From: Gammaproteobacteria bacterium
GTDB lineage: Bacteria; Pseudomonadota; Gammaproteobacteria; Chromatiales; Chromatiaceae
Assembly (NCBI GenBank): GCA_021773975.1
Contig: JAJFJN010000032.1
Coordinates: 1 to 37,220, forward strand
Length of the DNA stretch: 37,220 nucleotides
Direction of reading: 5' to 3'
The notes beneath the pieces are model-generated. The model was given only the letters and a program-made list of their open reading frames with translations, was not told the DNA's origin and made no database searches. The position numbers and the translations under genes are program-made. Positions 7,637 through 16,565 of the stretch are shown here, in pieces. Position 1 is the stretch's first letter, and the number at the start of each line of letters is the position of its first letter.

Positions 7637-10213
7637 TTAAAAGGGTGCTTTCAAATTGGGGTCAACTTTTTTCAATAGCTGACGAAACTCTTCTTGAATC
7701 TCTTTTAGTCCTATTTCGTTTACAGCTTCAAAACGAAAGGTAACAGCTGGAATGGTATTGGATGGTCGAATCAGTCCCCAGCCATTTTCAAATTCAGCTC
7801 TTAAGCCGTCAATCGTAATCAGTTTGGCACTTTTTTCGAAGCTAGCCAGGCTGATGATTTTTTGCACCAGTTCGTGCTGATTGCCTTCAGGCACATCCAT
7901 AAAGAGTTCAGGTGTGCAGGGGAGTTCTGGCAGTTCAGCAAATACTTCGGCTGTGGTGCGTGGGTCGAGAGATAAGGTCTCTAATAATCTTGCACAGGCA
8001 TACAATGCGTCATCAAAGCCATACCAGCGCTCTTTGAAGTAGATATGACCGCTCATCTCACCCGCTAATAGTGCGCCGGTTTCTTTAAGTTTGGCTTTCA
8101 TTAATGAGTGGCCGGTCTTCCACATTAATGGTCGGCCACCGTGGGAGATAATATGGCCTGCTAGGCTACGGCTGGATTTGATATCGTAAATAATATCACC
8201 CCCAGGCTGACGCGATAATACATCCGTGGCAAACAGCATGAGCAGCCTATCTGGCCAAATGATGTTGCCATTAGAATCTACAACACCGAGTCGATCACCG
8301 TCACCATCAAAGGCAACACCCAGGTCGGCTTTTTGGTTTTTGACTTCCTGGATTAGATCTTGAAGGTTTTCTGGTTTGCCGGGGTCAGGATGATGGTTGG
8401 GGAAGTTGCCGTCCACATCACAAAAAAGCTCAATGACTTCACAGCCTAGCGCTTTAAGTAGCTGTGGTGCGGCTACACCAGGCACACCATTGCCACAGTC
8501 GACAACGACTTTGAGTGGGCGTGCGGGCTGTACATCATCGGTAATGCGTTTGATGTAGTCAGGGATTATGTTCTGTTCTTGCTTGCTGCCTTCACCTTGG
8601 AGCAGATCGCCTGTCTCGACACGGTGACGAAGTTGTTGGATGGCTGAGCCAGAGAGTGCTTCGCCATTGATGACGATTTTGAGTCCATTATAGTCGGCTG
8701 GGTTGTGGCTTGCGGTGAGCATGACCCCCGAATTACTACCTAGAAAATGGGTGGCAAAATAGAGTATTGGAACAGGTACCATACCAATATCGAGTACGTC
8801 TCGGCCGCTCTCTTGAAGTCCTTGGCAGAGGGCAGCACTTAAACCTTCACTGGATAGTCGCCCATCACGCGCCATGATGACAGTTTGCTGACCCTGATCG
8901 TAAGCCTCGCTGCCTATTGCCCGCCCTAATTCGTAGATCATATCGCGGGTGAGTGTGTCACCTACAATGCCACGAATATCGTAAGCGAGAAAGATAGCAT
9001 CTGGCAGTGTTACCCCTGTGCCACTGCGTGCAATAGATGTGGGTTCTTCATTCAGGTCTTGCAAGTCGTCACCGCATTCAACAATCACATCATCTGGACT
9101 GCTATGGCCTGGGTGAGTGAACTCTTCTTGAGGCGAAGGGACTCCGCTGAATGCTGTGGAGCGGTGCCTGCGGGAGGCCTGTGTGCCTAGTTGTGCAATT
9201 AATTCTATGGTGCTCTCGCAGTCTGCTGTTTTTGCGCCGGGGCTCATGATTTTTCCGCCTCTAAAGGCTGTCTCCGCTATTTTAACAATAGTGCCTTGGT
9301 CGCTTTTTAGTGCTTGTTTCAAGCGCTTTGCCTGTAGGAGCATAACCAGACCAATTATGAGCAGTCCGGCAGTTGGAATGCCTCCAAAAACCATTAGAGT
9401 AGTTTGGCTGATTGTTGTTGATGGTTTGAGATAAACCGCCTCCCAGATTGTTTCCGTGATAGGTGTCCTGCCTGCAACTGTTGCTGAGCCAGTTGATCCA
9501 TTGCTTTTAGCGAGCGTAAGCGGGTTACCCTGAGTGATTTGGCGAATCTCTACCTCACCACCATAATCACTGACAGCATTGATGGTGGAGTGTATAGCAT
9601 CCAGTTTAAAGGCCGCGTGGATAATGCCTATGACTTCATTGCTGTTGTTAGGCGAAAAGATGGGAGAGGCCAGTGCAATATGTTGATTTTTAGAACCATA
9701 TTGGTGAACCTCTATTTTTGTCGTTTTGCCTGTTTTTTCAGCCTGACGCAGAATATCCAGTGAGGCATAGCTCATCTGTGGCTCATGCTTTGTATCGGGT
9801 TCAGACTGCCCAGTAAGGAATAGTCGAATATGCCAGGCATTGGGTAGTTGGTTTTGCAGTGAGCGTTCTTTGGCTGCTATTGCAGCGGTATCAGCGCTAT
9901 TTAGAATCTGAGCGATAGAAGGGGTTTTGGATAGACTTTCAAGTGCAAATTGTAGGTTTTGCATGCGATCAGAGAGGCGCGCGGCTAATGCCTCTGTCCC
10001 TGCTTTTAGCTGGTTGAGTGCAGCGGCCTCATCCTTCTGTTGTTGTAGAGTAAAAAGCGCTCCAATACAGCCATAAACCACTAAGACGACAACAGCAAAG
10101 CAGCTTGCTATAAATGTCCCTGAACCAGGTAGCTTGCTTGAGGCTATCTTTTTCTTTGAGGCTTTTTTTTCTGGTTCAGCATCCGTCTTTTTTTTGCTAA
10201 ATGGTAGCTTCAT
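7637..10213 (-). CDS. algC: Phosphomannomutase/phosphoglucomutase AlgC with N-terminal membrane-anchored extension
   Basis: Interconverts hexose 1- and 6-phosphates (mannose, glucose) for exopolysaccharide and LPS precursors. The enzyme domain starts near residue 405 (IFLAYDIRG). The phosphoserine loop is TASHNP with S502, the metal loop is DGDGDR at 636-641, and the sugar-binding loop is GEMSGH at about 707. The first 400 residues are unusual relative to soluble mutases: a Lys-rich cytoplasmic start, a transmembrane helix at about 32-55, an extracytoplasmic region, a second transmembrane helix at about 272-293, and a linker. The total of 858 residues resembles the long AlgC annotated in P. 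aeruginosa. The gene is two bases downstream of dut and 20 bases upstream of argB. The extracytoplasmic part may be sensory, which is inference. Confidence 0.95.
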   Translation of the reverse strand: MKLPFSKKKTDAEPEKKASKKKIASSKLPGSGTFIASCFAVVVLVVYGCIGALFTLQQQKDEAAALNQLKAGTEALAARLSDRMQNLQFALESLSKTPSIAQILNSADTAAIAAKERSLQNQLPNAWHIRLFLTGQSEPDTKHEPQMSYASLDILRQAEKTGKTTKIEVHQYGSKNQHIALASPIFSPNNSNEVIGIIHAAFKLDAIHSTINAVSDYGGEVEIRQITQGNPLTLAKSNGSTGSATVAGRTPITETIWEAVYLKPSTTISQTTLMVFGGIPTAGLLIIGLVMLLQAKRLKQALKSDQGTIVKIAETAFRGGKIMSPGAKTADCESTIELIAQLGTQASRRHRSTAFSGVPSPQEEFTHPGHSSPDDVIVECGDDLQDLNEEPTSIARSGTGVTLPDAIFLAYDIRGIVGDTLTRDMIYELGRAIGSEAYDQGQQTVIMARDGRLSSEGLSAALCQGLQESGRDVLDIGMVPVPILYFATHFLGSNSGVMLTASHNPADYNGLKIVINGEALSGSAIQQLRHRVETGDLLQGEGSKQEQNIIPDYIKRITDDVQPARPLKVVVDCGNGVPGVAAPQLLKALGCEVIELFCDVDGNFPNHHPDPGKPENLQDLIQEVKNQKADLGVAFDGDGDRLGVVDSNGNIIWPDRLLMLFATDVLSRQPGGDIIYDIKSSRSLAGHIISHGGRPLMWKTGHSLMKAKLKETGALLAGEMSGHIYFKERWYGFDDALYACARLLETLSLDPRTTAEVFAELPELPCTPELFMDVPEGNQHELVQKIISLASFEKSAKLITIDGLRAEFENGWGLIRPSNTIPAVTFRFEAVNEIGLKEIQEEFRQLLKKVDPNLKAPF

Positions 10214-10215
10214 AA

Positions 10216-10674
10216 TTAGTGTCGTCCCGAATGGCCAAAGCCACCTGCTCCCCGGTCGCTTTCAACAAACGCATCTACTATTTCAAAATTAGCCTGCACT
10301 ACAGGCACGATGACCAGCTGTGCAATGCGCTCACCCACTTCAATCCTAAATAGGGTGTCTCCCCTGTTCCAGCAGGAGACAAATATCTGCCCCTGATAGT
10401 CAGAGTCAATCAATCCAACCAAATTACCTAATACGATGCCGTGTTTATGACCAAGCCCAGAGCGCGGCAGAATTATTGCTGCCAGCGTAGCGTCTGCTAT
10501 ATGCAGAGAAAAGCCAGTGGGAATAAGTTGAGTCTGTTTTGGGGCTAACTCTAGCGGTTCATCCAGCATGGCGCGTAGATCAAGGCCTGCTGAGCCTTTG
10601 GTCGCATAGCCTGGCATGGGGAATTCACTTCCCAAGCGTGAATCAAGAATCTTTAGTTGGATGTTTTTCTGCAT
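10216..10674 (-). CDS. dut: Deoxyuridine 5'-triphosphate nucleotidohydrolase (dUTPase)
   Basis: Hydrolyses dUTP to dUMP and pyrophosphate, which keeps uracil out of DNA and supplies dTMP synthesis. It is a trimeric cytoplasmic enzyme of 152 residues. All five dUTPase motifs are present in order: [36 protein letters not shown] (catalytic Asp), [11 protein letters not shown], and the C-terminal [10 protein letters not shown] that closes over the nucleotide. Its start lies inside the 3' end of coaBC (32-base overlap in another frame), and it is followed by algC after two bases, so it is embedded in the operon. Confidence 0.97.
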   Translation of the reverse strand: MQKNIQLKILDSRLGSEFPMPGYATKGSAGLDLRAMLDEPLELAPKQTQLIPTGFSLHIADATLAAIILPRSGLGHKHGIVLGNLVGLIDSDYQGQIFVSCWNRGDTLFRIEVGERIAQLVIVPVVQANFEIVDAFVESDRGAGGFGHSGRH

Positions 10675-11863
10675 AATATCGCTCGGTAATGAGGGTAACC
10701 AGTGATCGTGCTAGGTTTTCTTTTTTAGCCATAGGGAGGTTTTTGCTTCCTCCCTCCCAGAGTACGGTTAAGGCATTTTCATCTTTTTCAAAGCCGCCTT
10801 GTTTAGCACCTACGAGATTGGCGGCAACCATGTCCACTCTCTTTAATTTACGTTTCTCTTCAGCGTACTCGGTTACCCGTTCAGTTTCTGCGGCAAACCC
10901 TACGGTAAAGGGTGGGGCAGCCCTGGCGGCAACCTCTGCCAAAATATCTGGATTTCGAGTCAATATAAGTTCTATCTGATCCTGATTTTTTTTAATCTTC
11001 TGTGAGGCAGTTATTTCTGGCCGGTAATCAGCAACCGCAGCACAGGCAATAAAGATGTCACATTTGTCTACCTGTTCAGCAACATTTTGTTGCATTTCGG
11101 CAGCTGTATTGATGTTAATTCGGACTACGCCAGGGGGAGTGGGTAATGATACTGGCCCTGAGATTAAGTAGACCTTAGCGCCGGCTTCAACAAGGGCGTG
11201 TGCCAGGGCAAAGCCCATTTTACCGGAACTGCGATTGCCAATAAAACGCACAGGATCGATGGGTTCCTGTGTGGGACCGGCGGTTAGCACGACGCATCGG
11301 CCGGCTAGTGCCTGGCTGCTGAACTGTTTTACCACATGTGCCAAGAGTGCTGATGGCTCCAACATGCGGCCTGGCCCGGTTTCTCCACAAGCCTGTTCAC
11401 CGGCATCGGGACCCCAAAGTTTGATTCCGCGCTCTTGCAGTAGTTTGGCATTGGCCTGGGTGGCTGGATTTAACCACATCTGTTGATTCATAGCAGGAGC
11501 CGTGGCAATAGGTGCTGTGGTGGCAAGACAGAGAGTGGACAGCAGATCGTTAGCCAGTCCGTGGGTAAGGCGAGCCATAAAATCGGCACTGGCGGGTGCA
11601 ATCAATATCAGATCAGCCCAACGTGCCAGATCTATGTGTCCAATACTGGCTTCATCGTTGGGATCGAAAAAGTCTTGCCGTACAGTTCGCCCTGATAGTG
11701 TTTGAAGTGTCAGTGGGGTAATGAACTCTGTAGCAGCCCGAGTCATCACAACCTGAACTTGTGCATTAGACTTGCGCAGCAGGCGCACCAACTCAGCTGT
11801 TTTGTAAGCAGCAATACCACCTGTTATCCCTAATAGGATCTGTTTTCCATCTAATTCAAGCAT
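10643..11863 (-). CDS. coaBC: Bifunctional phosphopantothenoylcysteine decarboxylase / phosphopantothenate-cysteine ligase
   Basis: Carries out two steps of coenzyme A synthesis, CTP-dependent ligation of cysteine to phosphopantothenate and FMN-dependent decarboxylation. The protein has 406 residues, as in E. coli. The N-terminal CoaC flavoprotein domain shows [20 protein letters not shown], the PAMNQQMW motif and the active cysteine in [10 protein letters not shown]. The CoaB domain starts near residue 190 with [38 protein letters not shown] and [19 protein letters not shown]. It is the first gene of the minus-strand operon and divergent from radC, so the operon promoter should lie in 11864-12049. 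Confidence 0.97.
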   Translation of the reverse strand: MLELDGKQILLGITGGIAAYKTAELVRLLRKSNAQVQVVMTRAATEFITPLTLQTLSGRTVRQDFFDPNDEASIGHIDLARWADLILIAPASADFMARLTHGLANDLLSTLCLATTAPIATAPAMNQQMWLNPATQANAKLLQERGIKLWGPDAGEQACGETGPGRMLEPSALLAHVVKQFSSQALAGRCVVLTAGPTQEPIDPVRFIGNRSSGKMGFALAHALVEAGAKVYLISGPVSLPTPPGVVRININTAAEMQQNVAEQVDKCDIFIACAAVADYRPEITASQKIKKNQDQIELILTRNPDILAEVAARAAPPFTVGFAAETERVTEYAEEKRKLKRVDMVAANLVGAKQGGFEKDENALTVLWEGGSKNLPMAKKENLARSLVTLITERYYAEKHPTKDS

Positions 11864-12049
11864 GTTGGCCCAAAAATATGTAACTTCTCATTTATTTATT
11901 AGGTGCGAAGAGTAACTGAATGTATGAGCTAGGCAAAGTAATTGGGCGCTATCTGGAGCGATATTGACCAGATTAGGCTCGACACTGTTAAAAACAGGGC
12001 ATCTGCTTTAAGCTCACAGCTAAAAAACAACAATCACAAGGAGGTTGCT
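11864..12049. promoter_or_regulatory. Divergent coaBC/radC intergenic region
   Basis: This segment must carry the promoters of both the coaBC operon and radC. On the plus strand, TTGACC at 11964-11969 followed after 17-18 bases by GTTAAAA is a weak candidate for radC. An AAGGAGG ribosome site at 12039-12045 decides the radC start at 12050 rather than the in-frame ATG at 11942. No clear minus-strand promoter was found. Confidence 0.35.
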
Positions 12050-12724
12050 ATGGCTATTACTGACTGGCCAGCAGCAGAACGCCCAAGAGAGAAGTTATTA
12101 CAACGTGGTGCTGAAGCACTCTCTGATGCAGAGCTGTTGGCTATTTTTCTGCGGACGGGTGTGACAGGAAAAACGGCCGTTGATCTGGCGCGAGACCTGC
12201 TGCATGAACATGGTAGTCTGCGTAATTTAATGGCGGCAGATTATTCCCACTTCTGTGCCAGTCATGGTCTGGGGCAGGCTAAATATGTTCAGTTGCAGGC
12301 GGTATTGGAGATGGGTCGCCGTCATCTACATGAAACGCTCAAGCATGGAGATGCTTTGACATCACCGCAGCATACCCGTAGTTACCTCTCAGCCCGGCTG
12401 CGAGGGTATCCTTATGAGGTGTTTGCCTGCCTGTTTTTGGATAACCAACATCGGGTGATTGAATACGAAGAGCTGTTTCAGGGTACAATTGATGGTGCTA
12501 GCGTGCATCCACGGGAGGTGGTTCGCCGTGCGATAAGTCACAATGCAGCGGCAGTCATTTTGGCTCACAACCATCCTTCGGGTGTGGCAGAACCCAGTTC
12601 ATCTGATACTCAAATCACGCAAAGGTTAAAGGATGCGCTGGCGCTGGTGGATGTGCGAGTGATTGATCATATTGTGGTGGGAGATGGTGAAATGACATCG
12701 CTCGCTGAGAGAGGGCTTCTTTAG
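12050..12724 (+). CDS. radC: RadC-family JAB/MPN domain protein
   Basis: A 224-residue RadC (YsxA/YicR) family protein. The N-terminal helix-hairpin-helix region ([31 protein letters not shown]) is followed by a JAMM metalloprotease-like domain. Its metal motif is HNHPSG(x)7D, with H173, H175 and D186, and a preceding acidic strand at [12 protein letters not shown]. The family was once linked to DNA repair, but its biochemical role remains unsettled. The start at 12050 was chosen because AAGGAGG precedes it; an upstream in-frame ATG at 11942 adds 36 residues with no family match. The gene is next to rpmB-rpmG and divergent from coaBC, a widespread gammaproteobacterial order. Confidence 0.95.
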   Translation: MAITDWPAAERPREKLLQRGAEALSDAELLAIFLRTGVTGKTAVDLARDLLHEHGSLRNLMAADYSHFCASHGLGQAKYVQLQAVLEMGRRHLHETLKHGDALTSPQHTRSYLSARLRGYPYEVFACLFLDNQHRVIEYEELFQGTIDGASVHPREVVRRAISHNAAAVILAHNHPSGVAEPSSSDTQITQRLKDALALVDVRVIDHIVVGDGEMTSLAERGLL

Positions 12725-12767
12725 TGAGCAATATTCAGCGAAAAGAAGCGGTTTTTTTACGCTTAAC

Positions 12768-12796
12768 TTGTATATTGCGGCTGGTTCTGATATAAA
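12768..12796 (+). promoter_or_regulatory. Predicted sigma-70 promoter of rpmB-rpmG
   Basis: TTGTAT at 12768-12773 and TATAAA at 12791-12796 are separated by exactly 17 bases. They lie about 70 bases upstream of the rpmB start, in the gap after radC. The match to consensus is good at both boxes. Confidence 0.6.
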
Positions 12797-12865
12797 TCCG
12801 CCCCTTTAAAGAATTGCCCAACACGGCCATTAGGGCCATCGAACGAATTTATTGAGGTTTCAATC

Positions 12866-13102
12866 ATGTCCAGAGTGTGCCAGGTAACAGGCAAGCGTCC
12901 GATAACGGGGAATAATGTCTCCCATGCCAAAAATAGAACCAGACGGCGTTTTCTGCCAAACCTTCACCATCATCGTTTTTGGGTGAAGAGCGAGAATCGC
13001 TGGGTTCGCCTGCGTGTTTCTGCAAATGGCATGCGGATTATCGATAAAAAAGGGATAGACGCGATTCTTGTTGATCTGCGCGCCCGTGGCGAGAAAGTGT
13101 AA
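12866..13102 (+). CDS. rpmB: 50S ribosomal protein L28
   Basis: A structural protein of the large ribosomal subunit, 78 residues. It begins [17 protein letters not shown] and continues with [31 protein letters not shown] and the LRARGEKV end, nearly the same as E. coli L28. There is a single N-terminal cysteine and no CxxC pair, so this is the zinc-independent form. It is followed after 11 bases by rpmG, the standard pairing. Confidence 0.98.
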   Translation: MSRVCQVTGKRPITGNNVSHAKNRTRRRFLPNLHHHRFWVKSENRWVRLRVSANGMRIIDKKGIDAILVDLRARGEKV

Positions 13103-13113
13103 GGAGCCTAATT

Positions 13114-13269
13114 ATGCGTGATAAAATCAAACTTGTATCCAGTGCCGGAACCGGTCACTTTTATACCACCACAAAAAATAAACGTACCATGCCTGGGAAG
13201 ATGGAGATCAAGAAATTTGATCCTACCCTTCGCAAGTATGTGATGTACAAAGAAGCCAAGATTAAATAG
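13114..13269 (+). CDS. rpmG: 50S ribosomal protein L33
   Basis: A 51-residue large-subunit protein, read directly from the sequence: [20 protein letters not shown], then [17 protein letters not shown] and ending [15 protein letters not shown] at 13101-13106 serves as the ribosome site. It has no cysteines, so it is the zinc-free form, in agreement with the zinc-free L28 beside it. A terminator follows 27 bases after the stop, closing the rpmBG unit. Confidence 0.98.
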   Translation: MRDKIKLVSSAGTGHFYTTTKNKRTMPGKMEIKKFDPTLRKYVMYKEAKIK

Positions 13270-13296
13270 TTATCTTGCTTTGTTGTACAGTTAAAG

Positions 13297-13318
13297 CCCG
13301 CCCTTGGCGGGTTTTTTT
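13297..13318 (+). terminator. Rho-independent terminator of rpmB-rpmG
   Basis: Stem CCCGCC / GGCGGG with a 3-base loop (CTT), followed by seven Ts at 13312-13318. Confidence 0.92.
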
Positions 13319-13417
13319 ATGCCCTTGTTTTATTGATTGTCACTATACTGATACTGATAGTGATAGTGATGGGTGAGTAGTACAGCCTTCCTCTAAAAGC
13401 ATGGGTTCAAATGTAAT

Positions 13418-14621
13418 ATGCAGAATATATTCATTGGTAGACAAGCTATTTTTGATAGAAAAATGGCTACTTATGCGTATGAACTGCTCTATAGGGAAAA
13501 TAGCTCTGGTGGAGCCAATGTGACAGATGGTGAGATGGCCTCATCTTGTGTCATGTTAAACACCTTTGTGGAGATAGGCCTTGAAAATGTTGTTGGCTCT
13601 CATCTCGCTTTTATCAATCTTACCCGTGGTTTTTTTACCGATGAACCCTACGTCCCTTTTGAAAAAAATCAGGTTGTTTTGGAAATCCTGGAAGATGTAG
13701 AGGTAGACCAACGGTTGGTAGAGGCAGTGGCAAAGCTTGCTGCTGAAGGCTATTGCATTGCATTGGATGATTATGAGTTTGAGCCACATTGGGATCCATT
13801 GTTGCCCTATGTCAGTATTATCAAAGTAGAAGTGCCTGCTGTAGATCGTCAATGCATCAAGTCGCAGATTCAAGAATTACGCAGACATAATGTAAAACTG
13901 TTGGCGGAGAAGGTCGAAACAGAGGAGGAGCACCAGTTCTATCTTGATCTGGGTTTTGACCTTTTTCAGGGCTACTACTTCTCACGCCCGCAGATTATTC
14001 AGGGCAAACGGTTGGCAGAAAATCAGTTGGTTATTTTGCAACTGCTTGCTAGCTTGAATGATCCAACAATGACTATTGATAATTTAGAACGCGTGATTGC
14101 ACAGGATGCGGCACTCAGCTACAAAATTTTGCGCCATATCAATTCAGCAGCTGTAGCGCTGCCTCGCAAGCTTGATCGAATAGGTGAGGCAGTGGTCTAT
14201 CTTGGATTACAGCAGATACGTACCTGGGCTAACCTCATTGCCTTATCGCGTACTGGTGATAAGCCTCAGGAGCTGCTCTGTAGTGCTCTGGTTCGCGCTT
14301 ATATGTGTGAGCAGCTCATAGTGCACAGCCCTCATGGCAATCCACAGATGGCCTTATACGGCTGGCTTGCTCTCTACGTTAGATCTTATGTTAGGCACTC
14401 CATTGGAGGAGATTATGCAGGAGTTGCCGGTCTCGGATGAAATCAAGAATGCTATTTTGAAGCATGAAGGGCCAATTGGTGAGGCAATCTCTTGTGTATT
14501 GGCTTATGAACTACAGCAGTGGGATAAGACCACTTTTGGCGGGCTGGATAGTGCCGTTATTAGTGAGATTTTTGTAAGCAGTAGCCATCAGACTTTTGTT
14601 TCAAGTACCTTGATGAATTAA
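13418..14621 (+). pseudogene. EAL-HDOD signalling protein, interrupted by a one-base frameshift
   Basis: A member of the YuxH/CdgJ-like EAL-HDOD proteins. The N-terminal part (residues 1 to about 195) is a degenerate EAL domain (IFIGRQAIFDRKMATYAYELLYR; VVLEILEDVEVD; IALDDYEF; FDLFQGYYFSRP). The HDOD domain follows (VIAQDAALSYKILRHINSA; VVYLGLQQIRTWANLIALS). At about residue 312 the frame breaks. The next frame resumes the family as PYTAGLLSTLDLMLGTPLEE and runs to 14621 with HEGPIGE. Removing one T of the pair at 14354-14355 would restore GCC-TAT-ACG-GCT. The intact protein would be about 400 residues. Its end overlaps that of the convergent hydantoinase gene by 21 bases. The EAL part lacks the usual catalytic set, so it likely acts as an adaptor. 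It may be a genuine pseudogene or an assembly error. Confidence 0.85.
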
Positions 14622-16565
14622 TAACAGATTGCCAGTGGCATCTTGTTGGCCTATCCAGTGAGGAGCCAGCCAGGTTGTGGCTACTTTTTCTGTGATTAAT
14701 GCGGGGCCAGCGATGGGTTGGCCGCCTATTAGACTGTCTCGGGCATAGATGGGTATCTCACCGCCAATGCCATAGATCTTTCCGTGGGTATAGGCTGTGC
14801 CACTGCCTTTTTGATTGGGTGATGTGAGTTGAATGGTGGTTGCAGGGCCATGCAGTGCTACTCGCAGATTGACTAGCTCAACAGGCATGCTCATGCGATG
14901 ACCATAGCGACATTCATGTTGGCTTTCAAAGGCATCAATACTCTTTGTGACAGATCGCCAAGGCACATTGAGTGTATAGGATTGCCCACGGTAGCGAAGA
15001 TCAACTGAGAGGTGTTGCTCAATGCTATCAGCGGCCACACCTTCAGCAACAAGGGCAGCGATTCCTTCAGCTGCCAGCTCACTAAATGCTTGTTTTAGTT
15101 TGCTGCTCTCCATCGCTAAAAGCGGCCCCAAAAGTGTACGTGACAATTGACGGCCTGGTTGGGTTGCCAGCATTCCCAAGGCAGATAAAACCCCGGCATG
15201 GATTGGCACCAGTGCCTGCTGCATACCTAAAGCCTCTGCCAGGGCGCAGACATGTAGCCCGCCTGCACCACCAAAAGAGACCAGGGTATAGTCTCTTGGA
15301 TCGACGCCTCTCTGCACTGAAATAACCCTCAATGCCCTAATCATATGTTCATTGGCTACCTGAATAATGCCCTCTGCGGCAGCTTCATGGCTGATACCCA
15401 TCTGAGCAGCCAGTGGGGCAATGGCATTGTGTGCCGCTGATGTGTCCAATGTCATATGGCCACCAAGAAAGGCGTCTGGCCTTAATCGACCCAATATCAG
15501 ATTGGCATCGGTTACTGTAGGTAGTCTGCCACCCTGACCATAGCAGGCAGGGCCAGGGGCTGCTCCAGCAGATTCTGGACCTACCTGTAGCATGCCGCCA
15601 GCATCCAGTGTGGCAATCGAACCACCACCCGCACCGATGGTATGCATATCGACCATCGGTACGGCGACAGGGTAGCGACCAATGCGGCCTTCATTGGTGA
15701 GACGTGGAGTGCCATCAATCAGAGCGACATCGGTAGAGGTGCCCCCCATATCAAATGAGAGCAGTTGATTGCAGCCGGATGCCTTGCCTACAAAGCGAGC
15801 ACCAACAAGTCCTCCCGCAGGGCCTGACAGCAACATCCGTACAGCCTGATGAGCGGCCTGATCTGCTGCAATAGTCTCGCCAGAGCTTTGCATGACAGAC
15901 AACTGCGCCCCAGGCAGCCCTGCTGAAAGTCGTTTTAGATACCCGGCAACCAGAGGACCAACCCAGGCGTTAAGCCAGGTTGCCATACCGCGTTCGTACT
16001 CTTTGATCTCAGGCAGCACCTCTGAAGAGAGAGAGCAAAATATCTCATCAGGGATGATGGATTTAATTGACTGCTCATAATGGCCGTCCAGATAGGAGAA
16101 GAGCAGGTTGATGGCTACTGCCTGGGGTTTAAGTACGATTAATGCTCTGTGCAGATCATCCAGATCTTTATCTGTGAGTGGGGTAACAACTGAGCCATCA
16201 GCAGCCAAACGGCCATGGGTCTCAAGGCACAGTTCCTGTGGCACAGGGGGCGGCTGAGGTTTGGGGTGAAAATTGTATAGCTCTTCCCGAGTCTGGCGAC
16301 CAATGGTCAGCAGGTCTGCAAGGCCATGATTGCCAATGTAGACCGTGCGCACCCCTTTACCTTCGAGTGCGGCATTGGTTGCAACCGTGGAGCCATGTAT
16401 CACCTTCAGCTCAGCTGGGTTTAGCCCCAGCTCGGCAATGCCGTGCAGAATGGCCTCCTCAGGTGCATGGGGTGTGGAAAGCACTTTATGAATCTGCAAT
16501 TGGCCTTGATCAAACAGCACAAAATCGGTGAAGGTGCCGCCGGTGTCGATGCCAAGTAGTTTCAT
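14601..16565 (-). CDS. Hydantoinase/oxoprolinase family protein (HyuA-like, ASKHA fold)
   Basis: A 654-residue protein of the HyuA/oxoprolinase A-subunit family, ATP-dependent cyclic-amide hydrolases. The N-terminal nucleotide-binding motif is GIDTGGTFTDF (residues 5-15), followed by GSTVATNAALEGKG. A second phosphate motif, FDMGGTSTDVALIDG, lies near residue 272, with VDMHTIGAGGGSIA, GPACYGQGG and SFGGAGGLHVCALAEAL further on. The usual partner HyuB subunit is absent. Its ATG overlaps the modC stop by one base (TAATG), so it is coupled to the molybdate transport operon. This link is unexplained: the protein may act on a substrate outside the classical hydantoin pathway. The specific substrate cannot be inferred. 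Confidence 0.88.
   Translation of the reverse strand: MKLLGIDTGGTFTDFVLFDQGQLQIHKVLSTPHAPEEAILHGIAELGLNPAELKVIHGSTVATNAALEGKGVRTVYIGNHGLADLLTIGRQTREELYNFHPKPQPPPVPQELCLETHGRLAADGSVVTPLTDKDLDDLHRALIVLKPQAVAINLLFSYLDGHYEQSIKSIIPDEIFCSLSSEVLPEIKEYERGMATWLNAWVGPLVAGYLKRLSAGLPGAQLSVMQSSGETIAADQAAHQAVRMLLSGPAGGLVGARFVGKASGCNQLLSFDMGGTSTDVALIDGTPRLTNEGRIGRYPVAVPMVDMHTIGAGGGSIATLDAGGMLQVGPESAGAAPGPACYGQGGRLPTVTDANLILGRLRPDAFLGGHMTLDTSAAHNAIAPLAAQMGISHEAAAEGIIQVANEHMIRALRVISVQRGVDPRDYTLVSFGGAGGLHVCALAEALGMQQALVPIHAGVLSALGMLATQPGRQLSRTLLGPLLAMESSKLKQAFSELAAEGIAALVAEGVAADSIEQHLSVDLRYRGQSYTLNVPWRSVTKSIDAFESQHECRYGHRMSMPVELVNLRVALHGPATTIQLTSPNQKGSGTAYTHGKIYGIGGEIPIYARDSLIGGQPIAGPALITEKVATTWLAPHWIGQQDATGNLLLIHQGT

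Noticed and set aside
11942-12049. N-terminal extension of radC from the upstream ATG
   Set aside because: The added 36 residues do not match RadC proteins, and AAGGAGG directly precedes the ATG at 12050.
13347-13370. Hexamer tandem repeat ACTGAT x2 and AGTGAT x2 upstream of the EAL-HDOD gene, possibly a CRISPR-like or phase-variable repeat
   Set aside because: Only four short imperfect units, too few to claim a functional array; no spacers or cas genes are present.
14340-14370. Programmed ribosomal frameshifting in the EAL-HDOD gene
   Set aside because: No slippery heptamer or downstream structure is evident at the break. A one-base insertion or assembly error is simpler.
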